A stretch of 64,000 nucleotides of DNA. It comes from Actinobacillus minor NM305. GTDB lineage: Bacteria; Pseudomonadota; Gammaproteobacteria; Enterobacterales; Pasteurellaceae. The translations under genes and the position numbers were made by a program. The stretch's first letter is position 1. Each line of letters begins with the position of its first letter. Of this stretch, positions 32,469 to 42,866 are shown piece by piece. The DNA lies in contig NZ_ACQL01000055.1 of assembly GCF_000175195.1 (NCBI RefSeq), positions 62,001 to 126,000 on the forward strand. Direction: 5' to 3'. The notes beneath the pieces are model-generated. The model was not told where the DNA came from. It did not search any database and worked only from the letters and a program-made list of their open reading frames with translations.

Positions 32469-32780
32469 CTATTCACCTACGCCCAAGCAATTTGTTGATT
32501 TAGGAATAACACCTTTTGCATCCAACCATTCCTGTGAAGTATAAGTATGTAATGCAAGAGCATGAACACCTTGCGCCAGTTCATCGGCTAAACATTGGTA
32601 AATCGCTTGATGACGGGCAACACTTCTTTTTCCTTCAAAAGCAGGAGAAACTATCGTTACTTTAAAATGCGATTCAGCCCCTCTGCCAGAACTATGCATA
32701 TGGCTTTCATTTTCAATCTGTAAAAAAGAAGGATTAAAGGTTTCTTTCAGTTTTTGTTCAATCATTTGTTGAATAATCAT
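32469..32780 (-). CDS. bolA: BolA family protein
   Basis: 103 residues with the BolA core E-N-E-S-H-M-H-S-S-G-R-G-A-E-S-H-F-K-V, F-E-G-K-R-S-V-A-R-H-Q and H-A-L-A-L-H-T-Y-T. Works with monothiol glutaredoxin in iron-sulfur transfer and in stationary-phase shape control in enterics. It is the larger BolA of the two in the window. Confidence 0.92.
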   Translation of the reverse strand: MIIQQMIEQKLKETFNPSFLQIENESHMHSSGRGAESHFKVTIVSPAFEGKRSVARHQAIYQCLADELAQGVHALALHTYTSQEWLDAKGVIPKSTNCLGVGE

Positions 32781-32795
32781 TGTTTATTTCCTAAA

Positions 32796-32823
32796 GAAAA
32801 TAGCCCACGTATTGTGGGCTATT
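32796..32823 (-). terminator. Terminator of the potABC operon
   Basis: A perfect 10-bp stem, AATAGCCCAC (32799-32808) against GTGGGCTATT (32814-32823). On the minus strand it is followed by TTCTTTAG. It begins 6 bases after the potC stop, so the operon ends here and bolA is separate. Confidence 0.82.
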
Positions 32824-32828
32824 TAGAT

Positions 32829-33596
32829 TTATGCTTTTTTGCGTAATGCAACTTGACTTAATACCACTAATGAAAGTGATAAAATAATCATAATCGTTGC
32901 AAGCGCATTCACTTCTGGTGTTACACCTGTTTTAACAAGAGAGAAGATTTTAAGTGGTAAAACTTCATAACTTGGGCTGGTAACAAAAGATGAAACAACA
33001 ACATCATCTAATGAAATCGTAAAACTTAATAACCAACCTGAAATGATTGAAGGTAACGCTAACGGTAAAATAATTTTACGTAAAATCGTCACTTCGCTTG
33101 CCCCTAAATCTTTTGCTGCTTCAAGCATTTTACCGTCAAAATCGCTCAAACGTGCTGAAATCGTAATTACAACATAAGGCAAACAGAAAGTAATATGTGC
33201 AATCAATAGCGAAATAAAGCCTAATTGGATACCTAAAATCATAAATAGCACAAGCATAGAAACTGCCATTACGATATCCGGCGACATCATAACAATAAAG
33301 AGCAATCCGCCAACCATTTGCTTACCACGGAATTTATAACGATATAACGCAATAGAAGTTAATGCCCCTAAAATCGTTGAAAATGTTGCCGCGAAGAAAG
33401 CAATCGTAATTGAGTTCATTGTTGCTTGTACTAGCGTATCATTATTAAATAAACGCTCATACCAGTCCCAACTAAAGCCTTTCCAGTTCAGACCATAGCG
33501 ATCTGCGTTAAATGAATTCACAACTAAAATAATAATTGGAATATAAAGATACGCAAACACCACAAACATAAAAAGGTTTCTAAACATCTTTTTCAT
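32829..33596 (-). CDS. potC: Spermidine/putrescine ABC transporter permease PotC
   Basis: 255 residues, six membrane helices, with the permease loop [20 protein letters not shown]. Third gene of potABC, sharing its start region with the end of potB. No potD follows: a terminator comes at once. Confidence 0.94.
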   Translation of the reverse strand: MKKMFRNLFMFVVFAYLYIPIIILVVNSFNADRYGLNWKGFSWDWYERLFNNDTLVQATMNSITIAFFAATFSTILGALTSIALYRYKFRGKQMVGGLLFIVMMSPDIVMAVSMLVLFMILGIQLGFISLLIAHITFCLPYVVITISARLSDFDGKMLEAAKDLGASEVTILRKIILPLALPSIISGWLLSFTISLDDVVVSSFVTSPSYEVLPLKIFSLVKTGVTPEVNALATIMIILSLSLVVLSQVALRKKA

Positions 33597-34456
33597 TATT
33601 CAAGCTCCACCTTTTTATTTAAAAGTTTATTTGCACGGTAGTAAACATAAAGCATTAATGCCATTAAGAAGGTTAAAGCAATACTTACTGCTGAGCCTAA
33701 TGCAAATTGGTTGGTATTCAAGAACAAGCTCTTAATAATATTCCCCACTAATGGAGTTTTACCACCACCTAATAAGTCTGCAACGTAGAACATCCCCATT
33801 GCCGGTAACAATACCAATAAACAACCCGAAACAATCCCTGGCATGGTAAGAGGAATGGTTACACGAATAAAGCGTTGGAAAGCATTTGCCCCTAAATCTT
33901 TTGCTGCTTCCAATAAACGCCCATCAATTTTCTCAATAGACGAATAAAGAGGCAGAATCATAAACGGTAGCAAAATATAAACTAAGCCAATAATAATTGC
34001 TAATTCTGAGTTTAATAAACGCAATGGCTCATTGATAATACCTAACCAAAGTAGAGCCTCATTCAGTACCCCCTTCACACCTAAGAAAATTTTAATGCCG
34101 TAAATACGAATTAAAGAGTTAGTCCAGAATGGCAACACCACAAGGAAAAGCAAAATCGGACGTACCTTTACCGGCATTTTTGCAATAATAAATGCAAAAG
34201 GATAGCCAATGATTAAACAGAAAAAGGTCGCAATTCCCGACATATACAACGAGTTCCATAACACCGTTGCATAAGTATCATTAAATAATGCTTTATATGC
34301 TTCTAAGCTAAAAGCAAAATCAACAAAGTACTGACTTTGGCGGTTTTCTGTTAAAAAACTGATGATCAACACTAATAAATTCGGGACTAAAACGAAAAGT
34401 AATAGCCAACCGAAAATTGTTGCCACCGTTCCTTTTTGGAATTTATTACTCGTCAT
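33596..34456 (-). CDS. potB: Spermidine/putrescine ABC transporter permease PotB
   Basis: 286 residues, six membrane helices, with the coupling loop [14 protein letters not shown]. The start overlaps the end of potA by 11 bases. Forms the inner membrane channel with PotC. Confidence 0.94.
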   Translation of the reverse strand: MTSNKFQKGTVATIFGWLLLFVLVPNLLVLIISFLTENRQSQYFVDFAFSLEAYKALFNDTYATVLWNSLYMSGIATFFCLIIGYPFAFIIAKMPVKVRPILLFLVVLPFWTNSLIRIYGIKIFLGVKGVLNEALLWLGIINEPLRLLNSELAIIIGLVYILLPFMILPLYSSIEKIDGRLLEAAKDLGANAFQRFIRVTIPLTMPGIVSGCLLVLLPAMGMFYVADLLGGGKTPLVGNIIKSLFLNTNQFALGSAVSIALTFLMALMLYVYYRANKLLNKKVELE

Positions 34457-35558
34457 CGCTTAAGACAACCTCCCAGCCTTCGTGCCACGTTAATGCCACT
34501 TTTTGACCGACAGAATGGTCGATATGCGGATCATCTTCATTGAAGAATTCGCTTACTAAAACATTCATTCCATTGTGATCTAATTTCACGCTTGATTCTA
34601 GCGTCATACCTTTATAGTTACGATCTGTAATATGACCGATAATCGCTTTTGAGCTTTCATCTTCATCAAGTTCTTCAATCACAATATCTTCAGGACGTAA
34701 TAATACTTTCAGTTTTTGATTTGGCTTCACATCCATATCTTCTACTTTAATATTACAAATACGACCTTCAACATTCGCTTTCACATTTGTTGCATCAACA
34801 CGCTCAATCGCCGTTGCATCAAATACGTTAATTTCACCAATGAAACGAGCAACGAAAAGGTTTTTCGGTTCTTCATAAATTTCACGTGGTGAACCGTCTT
34901 GAGCAATTTTACCTGCATTCATCACGATAATACGATCTGACATAGTTAATGCCTCTTCCTGATCGTGAGTAACGAAAATAAAGGTAATGCCTAATTGGCG
35001 TTGTAATGCTTTCAATTCATTTTGCATTTCTTTACGCAATTTGTAGTCTAATGCAGAAAGTGATTCGTCTAATAGCAATACTTTCGGTTTGTTTACCACT
35101 GCACGAGCAATCGCAATACGTTGTTGCTGACCACCGGAAAGTTGTGCCGGTTTTTGCTCCGCACGGTCTTCAAGACGAACCATACGTAACGCTTCCATGA
35201 CACGTGGCTTAATTTGCTCATTTGGTACTTTTTGCATACGCAATCCAAATGCCACGTTTTCAAAAATGGTCATATGTGGGAAAAGCGCATAACTTTGGAA
35301 AACAGTATTAACAGGGCGATGTTCTGCAGGAACGTTAGATACATCTTGACCATCAAGAATAATCGACCCCTCTGTCAATTCCTCAAAACCTGCAATTAAA
35401 CGTAATGCGGTTGTTTTACCACAACCCGAAGGCCCTAAAATTGTTAAAAATTCACCATCGTTAATGGTTAAATTCAAATCTTTAAGAATCGTTTTGCTAC
35501 CATAGCTTTTAGTAACATTGCGAAGTTCGATGATCGGTTTTCTGTCTAACTTTTCCAT
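34446..35558 (-). CDS. potA: Spermidine/putrescine ABC transporter ATPase PotA
   Basis: 370 residues: ABC domain with G-P-S-G-C-G-K-T-T, signature L-S-G-G-Q-Q-Q-R and [12 protein letters not shown], plus a C-terminal TOBE-like regulatory domain. Note Ser instead of Pro after the Walker B Glu (D-E-S), which is usual for PotA. First gene of the operon. Confidence 0.95.
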   Translation of the reverse strand: MEKLDRKPIIELRNVTKSYGSKTILKDLNLTINDGEFLTILGPSGCGKTTALRLIAGFEELTEGSIILDGQDVSNVPAEHRPVNTVFQSYALFPHMTIFENVAFGLRMQKVPNEQIKPRVMEALRMVRLEDRAEQKPAQLSGGQQQRIAIARAVVNKPKVLLLDESLSALDYKLRKEMQNELKALQRQLGITFIFVTHDQEEALTMSDRIIVMNAGKIAQDGSPREIYEEPKNLFVARFIGEINVFDATAIERVDATNVKANVEGRICNIKVEDMDVKPNQKLKVLLRPEDIVIEELDEDESSKAIIGHITDRNYKGMTLESSVKLDHNGMNVLVSEFFNEDDPHIDHSVGQKVALTWHEGWEVVLSDDE

Positions 35559-35814
35559 CTACTGCCGTTTTCCCCTATCAAAATACGTTGAGAAAATTCA
35601 TTGCCAGCCAATTTGGCTTACAATACAAACATAATAAAAATCAATAAGCTATAATATAGCGAATGACTAGATATTGAAAGCAAAAAATGACTTTTTAGGC
35701 AAATTATTCCAAGAATAAGCGGTCATCTTTTTTTTCATATTTTACGAATTGCTAAACAAATTAGACCGCTTGCCAGCTTTTCGTTAAAATAAAGAAAAAC
35801 ATAAAGAAAAGAAC

Positions 35815-37833
35815 ATGAAATTAAACGATCAACAACAACAAGCCGTTGAATATGTAAAAGGTGCTTGCTTAGTGCTTGCCGGGGCAGGTTCGGGCAAAAC
35901 TCGGGTAATCATCAATAAAATTGCCCATTTAATTGCATACTGTGGTTATTCACCAAAACAAATTGCTGCTGTAACCTTTACCAATAAAGCTGCACGGGAA
36001 ATGCGTGAACGTGTGGCACATTCTATTGGTAAAGAAAAAAGTAAAGGACTTACCATTTCCACCTTTCACACACTTGGGTTTGAAATCTTAAAACGTGAAT
36101 ATAAATTACTCGGTTTTAAATCGGGAATGACATTATTTGATGAGCACGATCAATTAGCATTATTAAAACACTTACTACCCGAAACGGTAAGCGAAGATAA
36201 AGATCTGTTAAAACAGCTCATTAGCGCCATTTCAAACTGGAAAAACGATTTACTTTCTCCGGAAATGGTTATTTCGCATACAAAAACCGAGCGAGACCGT
36301 GTTTTTTCTCACTTTTATCAACTTTATCAAAATCAATTAAGAGCCTATAACGCTCTGGATTTTGATGATTTAATTATGTTGCCCGTGTTGCTCTTTCGTC
36401 AATTTCCGGAAGCTAAAGAACGCTGGCAACAAAAAATTCGTTATTTACTGGTTGATGAATACCAAGACACCAATACCAGCCAATATGAACTCATCAAGCT
36501 TATTGTTGGCAAAGAGGCGAATTTTACCGTTGTAGGTGATGATGACCAATCCATCTACTCTTGGCGTGGTGCAAAGCCTGAAAATATGCAACGTTTACGG
36601 GAAAATTTTGATCTTAAAGTCATTAAGCTGGAACAAAACTATCGTTCCAGCCAACGTATTTTACATTGCGCTAACATTCTGATCGATAATAATGATCATA
36701 TCTTTCAAAAACGCCTTTTTTCACAGCTTGGAGAAGGTGAAAAACTCAATGTTATAGAAGCCAAAAATGAAGAACATGAAGCTGAACGTATTGTTGGTGA
36801 GTTGATTGCCCATCGTTTTTCTAAAAAAACAAAATATAAAGACTATGCCATTCTTTATCGAGGGAACCATCAATCTCGCTTGCTTGAAAAATTATTGATG
36901 CAAAATCGTATTCCTTACAAAATTTCAGGCGGAACAAGCTTTTTTGCTCGCGCTGAGATTAAAGATATGATGGCATATTTACGTTTAGTGGTAAATCAAG
37001 ATGATGATGCAGCTTTTTTACGCATCGTTAATGTTCCTAAACGAGAAATCGGTGCGGCTACTCTCGAAAAATTAGGGCAATTAGCAAATGAAAAGCAGAT
37101 TAGCCTTTTTGAAGCGATTTTTGATTTCGAGCTTATTCAACGCCTTACGCCAAAGCCTTATCAAGCACTACAAGATTTTGCACACTGGATTGTAAAGATT
37201 GCTGATCAAGCAGAACGAGTTGATCCTTTAGAAGCTGTTAAAGATCTTTTATCACACATTCAATATGAAGCCTATCTTTACGAAACAGCAACATCACCTA
37301 AAGCGGCTGAAATGCAAAGTAAGAATGTTGAAACATTATTTGAATGGGTACAAAGTATGTTAGAAGGCGATGAATTGGAAGAGCCTATGACGCTAGTTCA
37401 AGTCGTAAACCGTTTAACATTGCGAGATATGCTGGAGCGAAGCGAAGAAGATGATGAGACGGATCAAGTTCAACTAATGACCCTTCACGCCTCCAAAGGC
37501 TTAGAATTTCCACATGTATTTTTGATCGGTATGGAAGAAGGTATTTTACCCCATCAAACCAGCTTAGATGAAGACAATGTGGAAGAAGAACGCCGCTTAG
37601 CTTATGTTGGCATTACTCGGGCGCAGCAGACCCTAACTTTTTCACTTTGTAAAGAACGCCGTCAATACGGGGAGGTGATACAAACCGAACCTAGCCGTTT
37701 TTTACTTGAACTTCCTCAAGATGATTTAATGTGGGAACGAGATAAACCTAAAATGACCGAAGCTGAAAAAGTGGAAAAAACCTCAGCCCATATTGCGAAT
37801 TTAATGGCACAGTTAAAAGCGAATAGGAAATAG
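35815..37833 (+). CDS. rep: ATP-dependent DNA helicase Rep
   Basis: 672-residue SF1A helicase: Walker [19 protein letters not shown] (motif II), Y-S-W-R-G-A (III), Q-N-Y-R-S (IV), [10 protein letters not shown] (V) and A-Y-V-G-I-T-R-A (VI). The length matches Rep rather than UvrD. It moves 3' to 5' and clears proteins ahead of the replication fork. The 256-base region before it is AT-rich with a partial uptake core and no gene. Confidence 0.95.
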   Translation: MKLNDQQQQAVEYVKGACLVLAGAGSGKTRVIINKIAHLIAYCGYSPKQIAAVTFTNKAAREMRERVAHSIGKEKSKGLTISTFHTLGFEILKREYKLLGFKSGMTLFDEHDQLALLKHLLPETVSEDKDLLKQLISAISNWKNDLLSPEMVISHTKTERDRVFSHFYQLYQNQLRAYNALDFDDLIMLPVLLFRQFPEAKERWQQKIRYLLVDEYQDTNTSQYELIKLIVGKEANFTVVGDDDQSIYSWRGAKPENMQRLRENFDLKVIKLEQNYRSSQRILHCANILIDNNDHIFQKRLFSQLGEGEKLNVIEAKNEEHEAERIVGELIAHRFSKKTKYKDYAILYRGNHQSRLLEKLLMQNRIPYKISGGTSFFARAEIKDMMAYLRLVVNQDDDAAFLRIVNVPKREIGAATLEKLGQLANEKQISLFEAIFDFELIQRLTPKPYQALQDFAHWIVKIADQAERVDPLEAVKDLLSHIQYEAYLYETATSPKAAEMQSKNVETLFEWVQSMLEGDELEEPMTLVQVVNRLTLRDMLERSEEDDETDQVQLMTLHASKGLEFPHVFLIGMEEGILPHQTSLDEDNVEEERRLAYVGITRAQQTLTFSLCKERRQYGEVIQTEPSRFLLELPQDDLMWERDKPKMTEAEKVEKTSAHIANLMAQLKANRK

Positions 37834-37836
37834 CAT

Positions 37837-38370
37837 ATGTCGTTATTTAAATCCACGAAAAAAGAGGAACATTGCCCTGATTGTGGTGCAATTTTGCAAA
37901 TAAAACAGGGGAAACGAGGCTTGTTTCTCGGTTGTACTAACTACCCAAAATGCGAATATATTAAGCCTCTTCAGCAGAACTATCACGTGATTAAAACCCT
38001 TGAAGAAAGCTGCCCTGAATGTGGACATTTGCTTCAAATCAAACAAGGGCATTTAGGTATGTTTATTGGTTGTAGCAATTACCCAACTTGCCATTTTATC
38101 GTTCACGAACAGCAAGAAGAGAGTGAAGAGACTAATTTTATTTGCCCAGAATGTAAACAACATCAACTGATTGCAAGGAAAGGACGGGCGGGGAAAATTT
38201 TTTATGGTTGCCGTGGCTATCCCCAATGTAAATTTACGCTCACGCATAAACCGGTACTAAAAACCTGCCCACAATGTCATTGCGCTTTAGCCACGTTAAA
38301 AAAAGAAGGGTATTACCAATGTGCAAACAAGCATTGCCAACATCTATTTAAAGAAGAGACGAATGAATAA
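37837..38370 (+). CDS. Zinc-ribbon DNA-binding protein (topoisomerase I C-terminal type)
   Basis: 177 residues made almost only of four Cys4 zinc ribbons: C-P-D-C...C-T-N-Y-P-K-C, C-P-E-C...C-S-N-Y-P-T-C, C-P-E-C...C-R-G-Y-P-Q-C and C-P-Q-C...C-A-N-K-H-C. These match the C-terminal fingers of TopA and the E. coli YrdD protein. Probably binds single-stranded DNA. It starts 3 bases after rep and overlaps tsaC by 8 bases, a layout like the yrdD-tsaC pairing of enterics. Confidence 0.88.
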   Translation: MSLFKSTKKEEHCPDCGAILQIKQGKRGLFLGCTNYPKCEYIKPLQQNYHVIKTLEESCPECGHLLQIKQGHLGMFIGCSNYPTCHFIVHEQQEESEETNFICPECKQHQLIARKGRAGKIFYGCRGYPQCKFTLTHKPVLKTCPQCHCALATLKKEGYYQCANKHCQHLFKEETNE

Positions 38371-38917
38371 TTTAGAACAAATTTTAGCAAAAATTAAACA
38401 AAATCAAGTTGTTGCCTACCCGACTGAAGCCGTTTTTGGTTTAGGATGTAATCCTAATAGCGAACAAGCGGTCAAATTATTGCTTGATTTGAAAAAACGC
38501 CCTGAAGAAAAAGGGCTTATTCTGATTGCTCATGATGTTGAATTACTCCGCCCTTATATTGATGAAAGCCAACTTAGCGAAACCGAATGGCAACGGTTGA
38601 ACACGCTACAAGAACAAGCGATTACTTGGATTATGCCGGCTAAAACAAATGTACCACGTTATTTAACCGGCAAATTTAACTCTATTGCAGTGAGAATTTG
38701 TCACACACCAGCCGTGGTTGCTTTATGTGAAAAGTTACAATCCGCCCTCACCTCTACAAGTGCAAATCTATCCGGTTTAACCCCTTGTCGAACATACCAC
38801 GAAGTTTATGCCCAATTTGGACAATATTTCCCGGTTTTAGAAGCAACAACAGACGGCAAAACCAATCCATCTGAAATTCGAGATATTTTCACACAAAAAG
38901 TTTTTAGAGCCGGATAA
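38363..38917 (+). CDS. tsaC: Threonylcarbamoyl-AMP synthase TsaC
   Basis: 184 residues from the ATG at 38363 (overlapping the previous stop); an earlier in-frame start 14 codons up lies inside the zinc-ribbon gene. YrdC fold with A-Y-P-T-E-A-V-F-G-L-G-C-N-P, K-K-R-P-E-E-K-G-L-I-L and S-T-S-A-N-L-S-G. It makes the activated intermediate for t6A37 of tRNAs reading ANN codons. An uptake core at 38464-38472 encodes Q-A-V. Confidence 0.95.
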   Translation: MNNLEQILAKIKQNQVVAYPTEAVFGLGCNPNSEQAVKLLLDLKKRPEEKGLILIAHDVELLRPYIDESQLSETEWQRLNTLQEQAITWIMPAKTNVPRYLTGKFNSIAVRICHTPAVVALCEKLQSALTSTSANLSGLTPCRTYHEVYAQFGQYFPVLEATTDGKTNPSEIRDIFTQKVFRAG

Positions 38918-38922
38918 ACAAA

Positions 38923-38942
38923 GAGGGTATATATTTACCCTC
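38923..38942 (-). terminator. Terminator after ftsN
   Basis: Stem GAGGGTA (38923-38929) against TACCCTC (38936-38942), followed on the minus strand by TTTGTTT. It sits in the 32-base gap between the convergent tsaC and ftsN. Confidence 0.6.
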
Positions 38943-38949
38943 AATGACA

Positions 38950-39852
38950 TTACATAGATACAATCACACATTCAGCAACGCTACGCGCATTAGATTGTGC
39001 ATTAGAAGTTGCGGCTCTGTCTCCAATTGGTCCAACAAAAACCCTATTCCAATCAGCACTTGTTGCGATTCTCGCATTAAAGCCTGCCATCGCTAAGCGA
39101 GCCTGTACATTTTCCGCTTGGGCAGGATTTTTAAAGGCACCACATTGCAAACCAAATCGACCTGTTGAAGCAGATTTTTCAGCTTGTTTTGTTTCTGGCG
39201 CTTTTGTTTTAGTTTGCTCTTTTTTCGCTACTTCAAGCTTGGTTTGTTCTGCCTTTGATTTGTCTGCTTTTTGTTCATTTTCTGTGGTGGTTGCTTTCTT
39301 TTGTGCTAACTCTTGCTGTTTTTTCAGCTCCGCTTGCTTACGTTTTTCTTCTAACTTACGCTTCTCTTCAGCCAATTTCTGCTCTTGTGCCTTTTGAGCG
39401 GCGAGTTCTGCCTCAGAAGGCTGAGCAACCGTTTTTTCTTTTGATACGGTGGTTTCTGTTTGCACTTGAGCTTTTTCAACTGAAGCTTGTTCTACCGCTA
39501 AACGAGCAAGTTCTTCTTGCTTACGCTTTTCTTCTAGCTGTTTTAACTGTTCTGGAGAAAGTTGTGCTAATTTTTCTTGTGTTTTCTTCGTTGGATTTGT
39601 TACCACTTCACGCGTTTCCAAGTCACGAATATAGCTATATACTTCTTCAGGTCGGCTTGGAAGATTGGTTCCATTTGGCACAGGTTTAGTTGCTTCAACA
39701 GGAACAGGAATAGTTGGTGCAGGTGCATTTTCTTTTAACAACCACAAGCCAGCCCCCATTGCCAAAAGTAACACGACCACGATGGATAAAATTGTCGATT
39801 TGCTCACACCACTTTTTTTCTTTGAGCGAGCCATATAATCACGTCTAGGCAC
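38950..39852 (-). CDS. ftsN: Cell division protein FtsN
   Basis: 300 residues: a short basic cytoplasmic tail (P-R-R-D-Y-M-A-R-S-K-K-K), one membrane helix (about 21-41), an essential periplasmic motif region (R-P-E-E-V-Y-S-Y-I-R-D-L-E), a long Gln/Lys/Glu/Ala coiled linker and a C-terminal SPOR domain (about 225-300, F-G-L-Q-C-G-A-F-K). It activates septal peptidoglycan synthesis. The start is taken as the GTG at 39852, because R-D-Y at residues 4-6 aligns with the E. coli FtsN start and AAGG lies upstream. The ATG at 39834 would lose that tail. Confidence 0.9.
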   Translation of the reverse strand: MPRRDYMARSKKKSGVSKSTILSIVVVLLLAMGAGLWLLKENAPAPTIPVPVEATKPVPNGTNLPSRPEEVYSYIRDLETREVVTNPTKKTQEKLAQLSPEQLKQLEEKRKQEELARLAVEQASVEKAQVQTETTVSKEKTVAQPSEAELAAQKAQEQKLAEEKRKLEEKRKQAELKKQQELAQKKATTTENEQKADKSKAEQTKLEVAKKEQTKTKAPETKQAEKSASTGRFGLQCGAFKNPAQAENVQARLAMAGFNARIATSADWNRVFVGPIGDRAATSNAQSNARSVAECVIVSM

Positions 39853-39906
39853 TTTATTTTTACCTTATAAATTAAAGATGGAAAATTGGTAAATTTTACT
39901 GAAAAA

Positions 39907-39940
39907 ATAACCGCTTGCCTATCATCTCACAAGCGGTTAT
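39907..39940 (-). terminator. Uptake-sequence hairpin terminating rsmJ
   Basis: Two inverted uptake cores form an 11-bp perfect stem, ATAACCGCTTG (39907-39917) against CAAGCGGTTAT (39930-39940). On the minus strand it is followed by TTTTTTC. This is an uptake-sequence pair used as a terminator, a known habit in the family. Confidence 0.85.
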
Positions 39941-39978
39941 TTAAAATTTTTTGTAAATCTTTGTTAAATTTATTGATT

Positions 39979-40728
39979 TTACCGATGTGATAAATACACA
40001 TCAAACCGATGATTCTTCGTTTCTTGGCTAAAATCAGGCTTCTGCTCTGCTAAAAACGGGGCATAATCGGGGCGTTTAACCACCACCCGTTTACGAGCCA
40101 ACTGTTTTGCCGGTAAAAAGAAATCATCAGAATCCAAATCTGCCCCAACCAAATGCTGGAATACTCTCATCTCTTTTTTAACTAAAGCACTTTTCTGTTT
40201 ATGCGGGTACATTGGGTCAAGGTAAACCACATCAGCAAAATCACAATTTGGATCAAACTCTGCAATAGAATGCACGGGCAACAAAATCATTCGCTCTCGC
40301 ATAAAGTCGCCAATTTCTGCATCTTGATAAGCTCGATTTAAACCATCTTCCAACAACGCACTGACCACAGGGTTTCGCTCAACCAATTTAACTTGGCAAC
40401 CCACTGCCGCCAACACAAAAGCATCTCGCCCAAGCCCTGCGGTTGCATCAATCACCGTTGGCAAATAATCGCCTTTAATCCCAATTGCTTTTGCCACGGC
40501 TTCACCACGTCCGCCGCCAAATTTACGCCGATGAGCCATTGTGCCATCAACAAAATTCACTGCAATAGCCCCAAGTTTTGGCTCATCTAGTTTACGAAGC
40601 TCCAAACGTTCATTTGTTTGAACTAAAGCTAAAATTGCATCGGGATTATGTTGAAGTTGCCATTTTTCACAGGTTTGTTGAAATTGTTCGGCAAAATCGC
40701 TTTCGTTAATTAATTGGATTTTTGTCAT
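39979..40728 (-). CDS. rsmJ: 16S rRNA m2G1516 methyltransferase RsmJ
   Basis: 249 residues with the AdoMet site [16 protein letters not shown] and the [10 protein letters not shown] motif (N6/N2-type catalytic D-P-M-Y). K-F-G-G-G-R-G-E before it is specific to RsmJ. It methylates G1516 of 16S rRNA. It follows the M15 peptidase gene by 6 bases. Confidence 0.95.
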   Translation of the reverse strand: MTKIQLINESDFAEQFQQTCEKWQLQHNPDAILALVQTNERLELRKLDEPKLGAIAVNFVDGTMAHRRKFGGGRGEAVAKAIGIKGDYLPTVIDATAGLGRDAFVLAAVGCQVKLVERNPVVSALLEDGLNRAYQDAEIGDFMRERMILLPVHSIAEFDPNCDFADVVYLDPMYPHKQKSALVKKEMRVFQHLVGADLDSDDFFLPAKQLARKRVVVKRPDYAPFLAEQKPDFSQETKNHRFDVYLSHR

Positions 40729-40734
40729 TATTTT

Positions 40735-41421
40735 TTACAATATGTAATGTTTAAAGACATCATCAATGTGCTGGCTCAGGCTACATTTCCCAGCCACATC
40801 TTCACCTTCCCACGCTATTTGCAAAATTTCAGGTGAAAGTAACCGCTCACACTGTTCTGCAATTGGGAAATAACTGATATGCCAAGGCTCTAAGCCAATT
40901 TGTTTGTCGTGATCCTCCATAAACGGAAAATAGAAACCAAACTGTTCGGCATTGACTAACAGCCAATTTGTTAAACGTTGGAAATAGCCACCCGTTTGAT
41001 ATTCCCACGGCTCTAACATCAGTTTTTGCCCTTCTGGCAGTAAATCGGGATCAAAAATATCAATTTCCGTTCCCCAATGATGACGGCTCGCCCCCGGCAC
41101 AGCAGACCAACGTAACATCGCTTGGCATTTTTGCCAATCGTCTAAGCAAGTCAAATCTAAGGCACAACCATTGTCATCGTGAACTTTACGCTCTCCGTTA
41201 AACTTTGCATTCCAGATCAATTTTTGCCGTTCAAAATCACGATAGGTGCTGGCAGGTTGTAAGTTAAAGCCCGCCTGTTTTGCCGCTTGTTGTAGCTGTA
41301 AAAAAGCCTCTACGACTTCTGCTTGTAAAGCGTGTTTATCCGACAATGCATTCGGCAGTGGCACTAAATGCTCACGGCTTTTGCCCGTGAGGATTTCAGG
41401 TAAATTTGTAAAATTTTGCAT
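40735..41421 (-). CDS. M15 family D-alanyl-D-alanine carboxypeptidase (VanY-like)
   Basis: 228 residues with the zinc motif S-R-H-H-W-G-T-E-I-D-I-F-D and C-terminal E-P-W-H-I-S-Y. No signal peptide is evident at the N-terminus, which is unusual for an enzyme acting on peptidoglycan. It may act on cytoplasmic muropeptides (an LdcA/DacB-like recycling role) or be exported by another way. Three bases after dapE on the same strand. Confidence 0.82.
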   Translation of the reverse strand: MQNFTNLPEILTGKSREHLVPLPNALSDKHALQAEVVEAFLQLQQAAKQAGFNLQPASTYRDFERQKLIWNAKFNGERKVHDDNGCALDLTCLDDWQKCQAMLRWSAVPGASRHHWGTEIDIFDPDLLPEGQKLMLEPWEYQTGGYFQRLTNWLLVNAEQFGFYFPFMEDHDKQIGLEPWHISYFPIAEQCERLLSPEILQIAWEGEDVAGKCSLSQHIDDVFKHYIL

Positions 41422-41424
41422 AAA

Positions 41425-42564
41425 TTAGACCGCTTGTAACAGTAATTTTTCGGCAATCTGGTAATACACTTCACCACATTTGCCCAAATCATTGACATTC
41501 ACACATTCATTTACTTTATGAATGGTTTGGTTGATTGGACCGAACTCAACCACTTCTGCACCCATTAAGGCGATAAAGCGTCCGTCTGATGTACCACCGC
41601 CAGTGTCTAATTTAGGCGTAATTTGTGTCACGTTTTCGACCGCTTGTATTGTGGCTTGAACCAGTTTTCCGTTGCCTGCTAAAAATGGTTTTCCCGACAA
41701 GTTCCACTCAATTCGATGTTTTAAACCGTGTTTTTGCAACATTTCGGCAACTTTAGCTTTAATAATTTCATCATTTACTTCAGTGCAATAACGTAAATTA
41801 AACTGCACATAAAGCTCGCCAGGGATCACGTTATTACTGCCCGTGCCTGCTTTGATATTGGCGATTTGCAGACTTGTCGGTGGGAAAAATTCGTTGCCGT
41901 TATCCCATTGGTAAGCAGTCAGTTCGCTTAAAAACGGCAGAGCCGTATGAACAGGGTTCTCAGCTAAATGGGGATAAGCAACGTGTCCTTGAATGCCTTC
42001 AATATAAAGATTGGCGGTAATCGAACCTCGGCGACCATTTTTCACCACATCGCCTAGCTGTTTGGTGCTGGACGGCTCGCCCACTACGCAATAGTGGATT
42101 GGCTCTTGGCGTTGCATTAGGGTTTCTACGACTTTCACTGTACCGTCTTTGGCGGCAGCTTCTTCGTCAGACGTAATAAGCAAGGCAATTTTGCCCTGAT
42201 GGTTAGGGTTGTTTTTTACAAAGGTTTCACAAGCGATTACCATTGCTGCTAAAGACCCTTTCATATCCGCCGCACCACGCCCGTAAAGTACATCATCAAC
42301 AATCTCGGCGGAAAATGGTGGATAAGTCCATTGACTTTCATCGCCTTCAGGGACAACATCGGTATGTCCTGCAAAGGCTAAACAAGGATCGCCTTCGCCG
42401 TGAGTTGCCCATAAATTTAAGGTGTCGCCAAAAGGCAACCATTCCAGTTTAAATCCGACCGCTTGTAGTCGTTCAGCAATCAGCTGTTGGCAACCTTCAT
42501 CATTTGGGCTGATGGATTTACGTTGGATAAGGGCTTGGGCTAATGTGATGATTTGTCTTTCCAT
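41425..42564 (-). CDS. dapE: Succinyl-diaminopimelate desuccinylase
   Basis: 379-residue M20 zinc enzyme of the lysine/diaminopimelate pathway. Metal ligands are in F-A-G-H-T-D-V-V-P and [10 protein letters not shown], the catalytic E-E in S-D-E-E-A, and the late H-K-V-N-E segment. Three Apl-type uptake sequences lie in this gene (42457-42466, 41638-41647, 41428-41437), all in the same orientation and frame, each read as Q-A-V; the last one forms its C-terminus. Confidence 0.97.
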   Translation of the reverse strand: MERQIITLAQALIQRKSISPNDEGCQQLIAERLQAVGFKLEWLPFGDTLNLWATHGEGDPCLAFAGHTDVVPEGDESQWTYPPFSAEIVDDVLYGRGAADMKGSLAAMVIACETFVKNNPNHQGKIALLITSDEEAAAKDGTVKVVETLMQRQEPIHYCVVGEPSSTKQLGDVVKNGRRGSITANLYIEGIQGHVAYPHLAENPVHTALPFLSELTAYQWDNGNEFFPPTSLQIANIKAGTGSNNVIPGELYVQFNLRYCTEVNDEIIKAKVAEMLQKHGLKHRIEWNLSGKPFLAGNGKLVQATIQAVENVTQITPKLDTGGGTSDGRFIALMGAEVVEFGPINQTIHKVNECVNVNDLGKCGEVYYQIAEKLLLQAV

Positions 42565-42866
42565 ATTGCTCTCAAAATATTAAACAGTTGATTTGTCCCT
42601 TTTGATAAAAAATACAATACCAAAAGGCAAAAAAATATAAATCCAAATATAACTGGTAAATCGTATTTTAGAAAAATCGTAAAGGGTTTTTCATAAAGTT
42701 GCTCACATAACTCCAATGTCTCACACCCAGTAATGTCGATGATATCAACAATATCTCTGAAAGGAGAATACGAGGCAGAAAAAGCCAAAGGAGCGGCAAT
42801 AAATAAAGCAATAATGCTGAGAGTAAACAGCCTTTTACTTAAATGCTTGAGCATATTCTTTTTCAT
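42540..42866 (-). CDS. Small membrane protein of unknown function between yffB-like gene and dapE
   Basis: About 108 residues: an N-terminal hydrophobic helix ([18 protein letters not shown]), a short extracytoplasmic part with two Cys (G-C-E-T-L-E-L-C), and a second helix ([15 protein letters not shown]). It overlaps dapE by 25 bases and the ArsC-like gene by about 30, so it is part of that transcript. The ATG at 42866 is one of two possible starts (the other is at 42854). I do not recognise a family. Confidence 0.6.
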   Translation of the reverse strand: MKKNMLKHLSKRLFTLSIIALFIAAPLAFSASYSPFRDIVDIIDITGCETLELCEQLYEKPFTIFLKYDLPVIFGFIFFCLLVLYFLSKGTNQLFNILRAIWKDKSSH

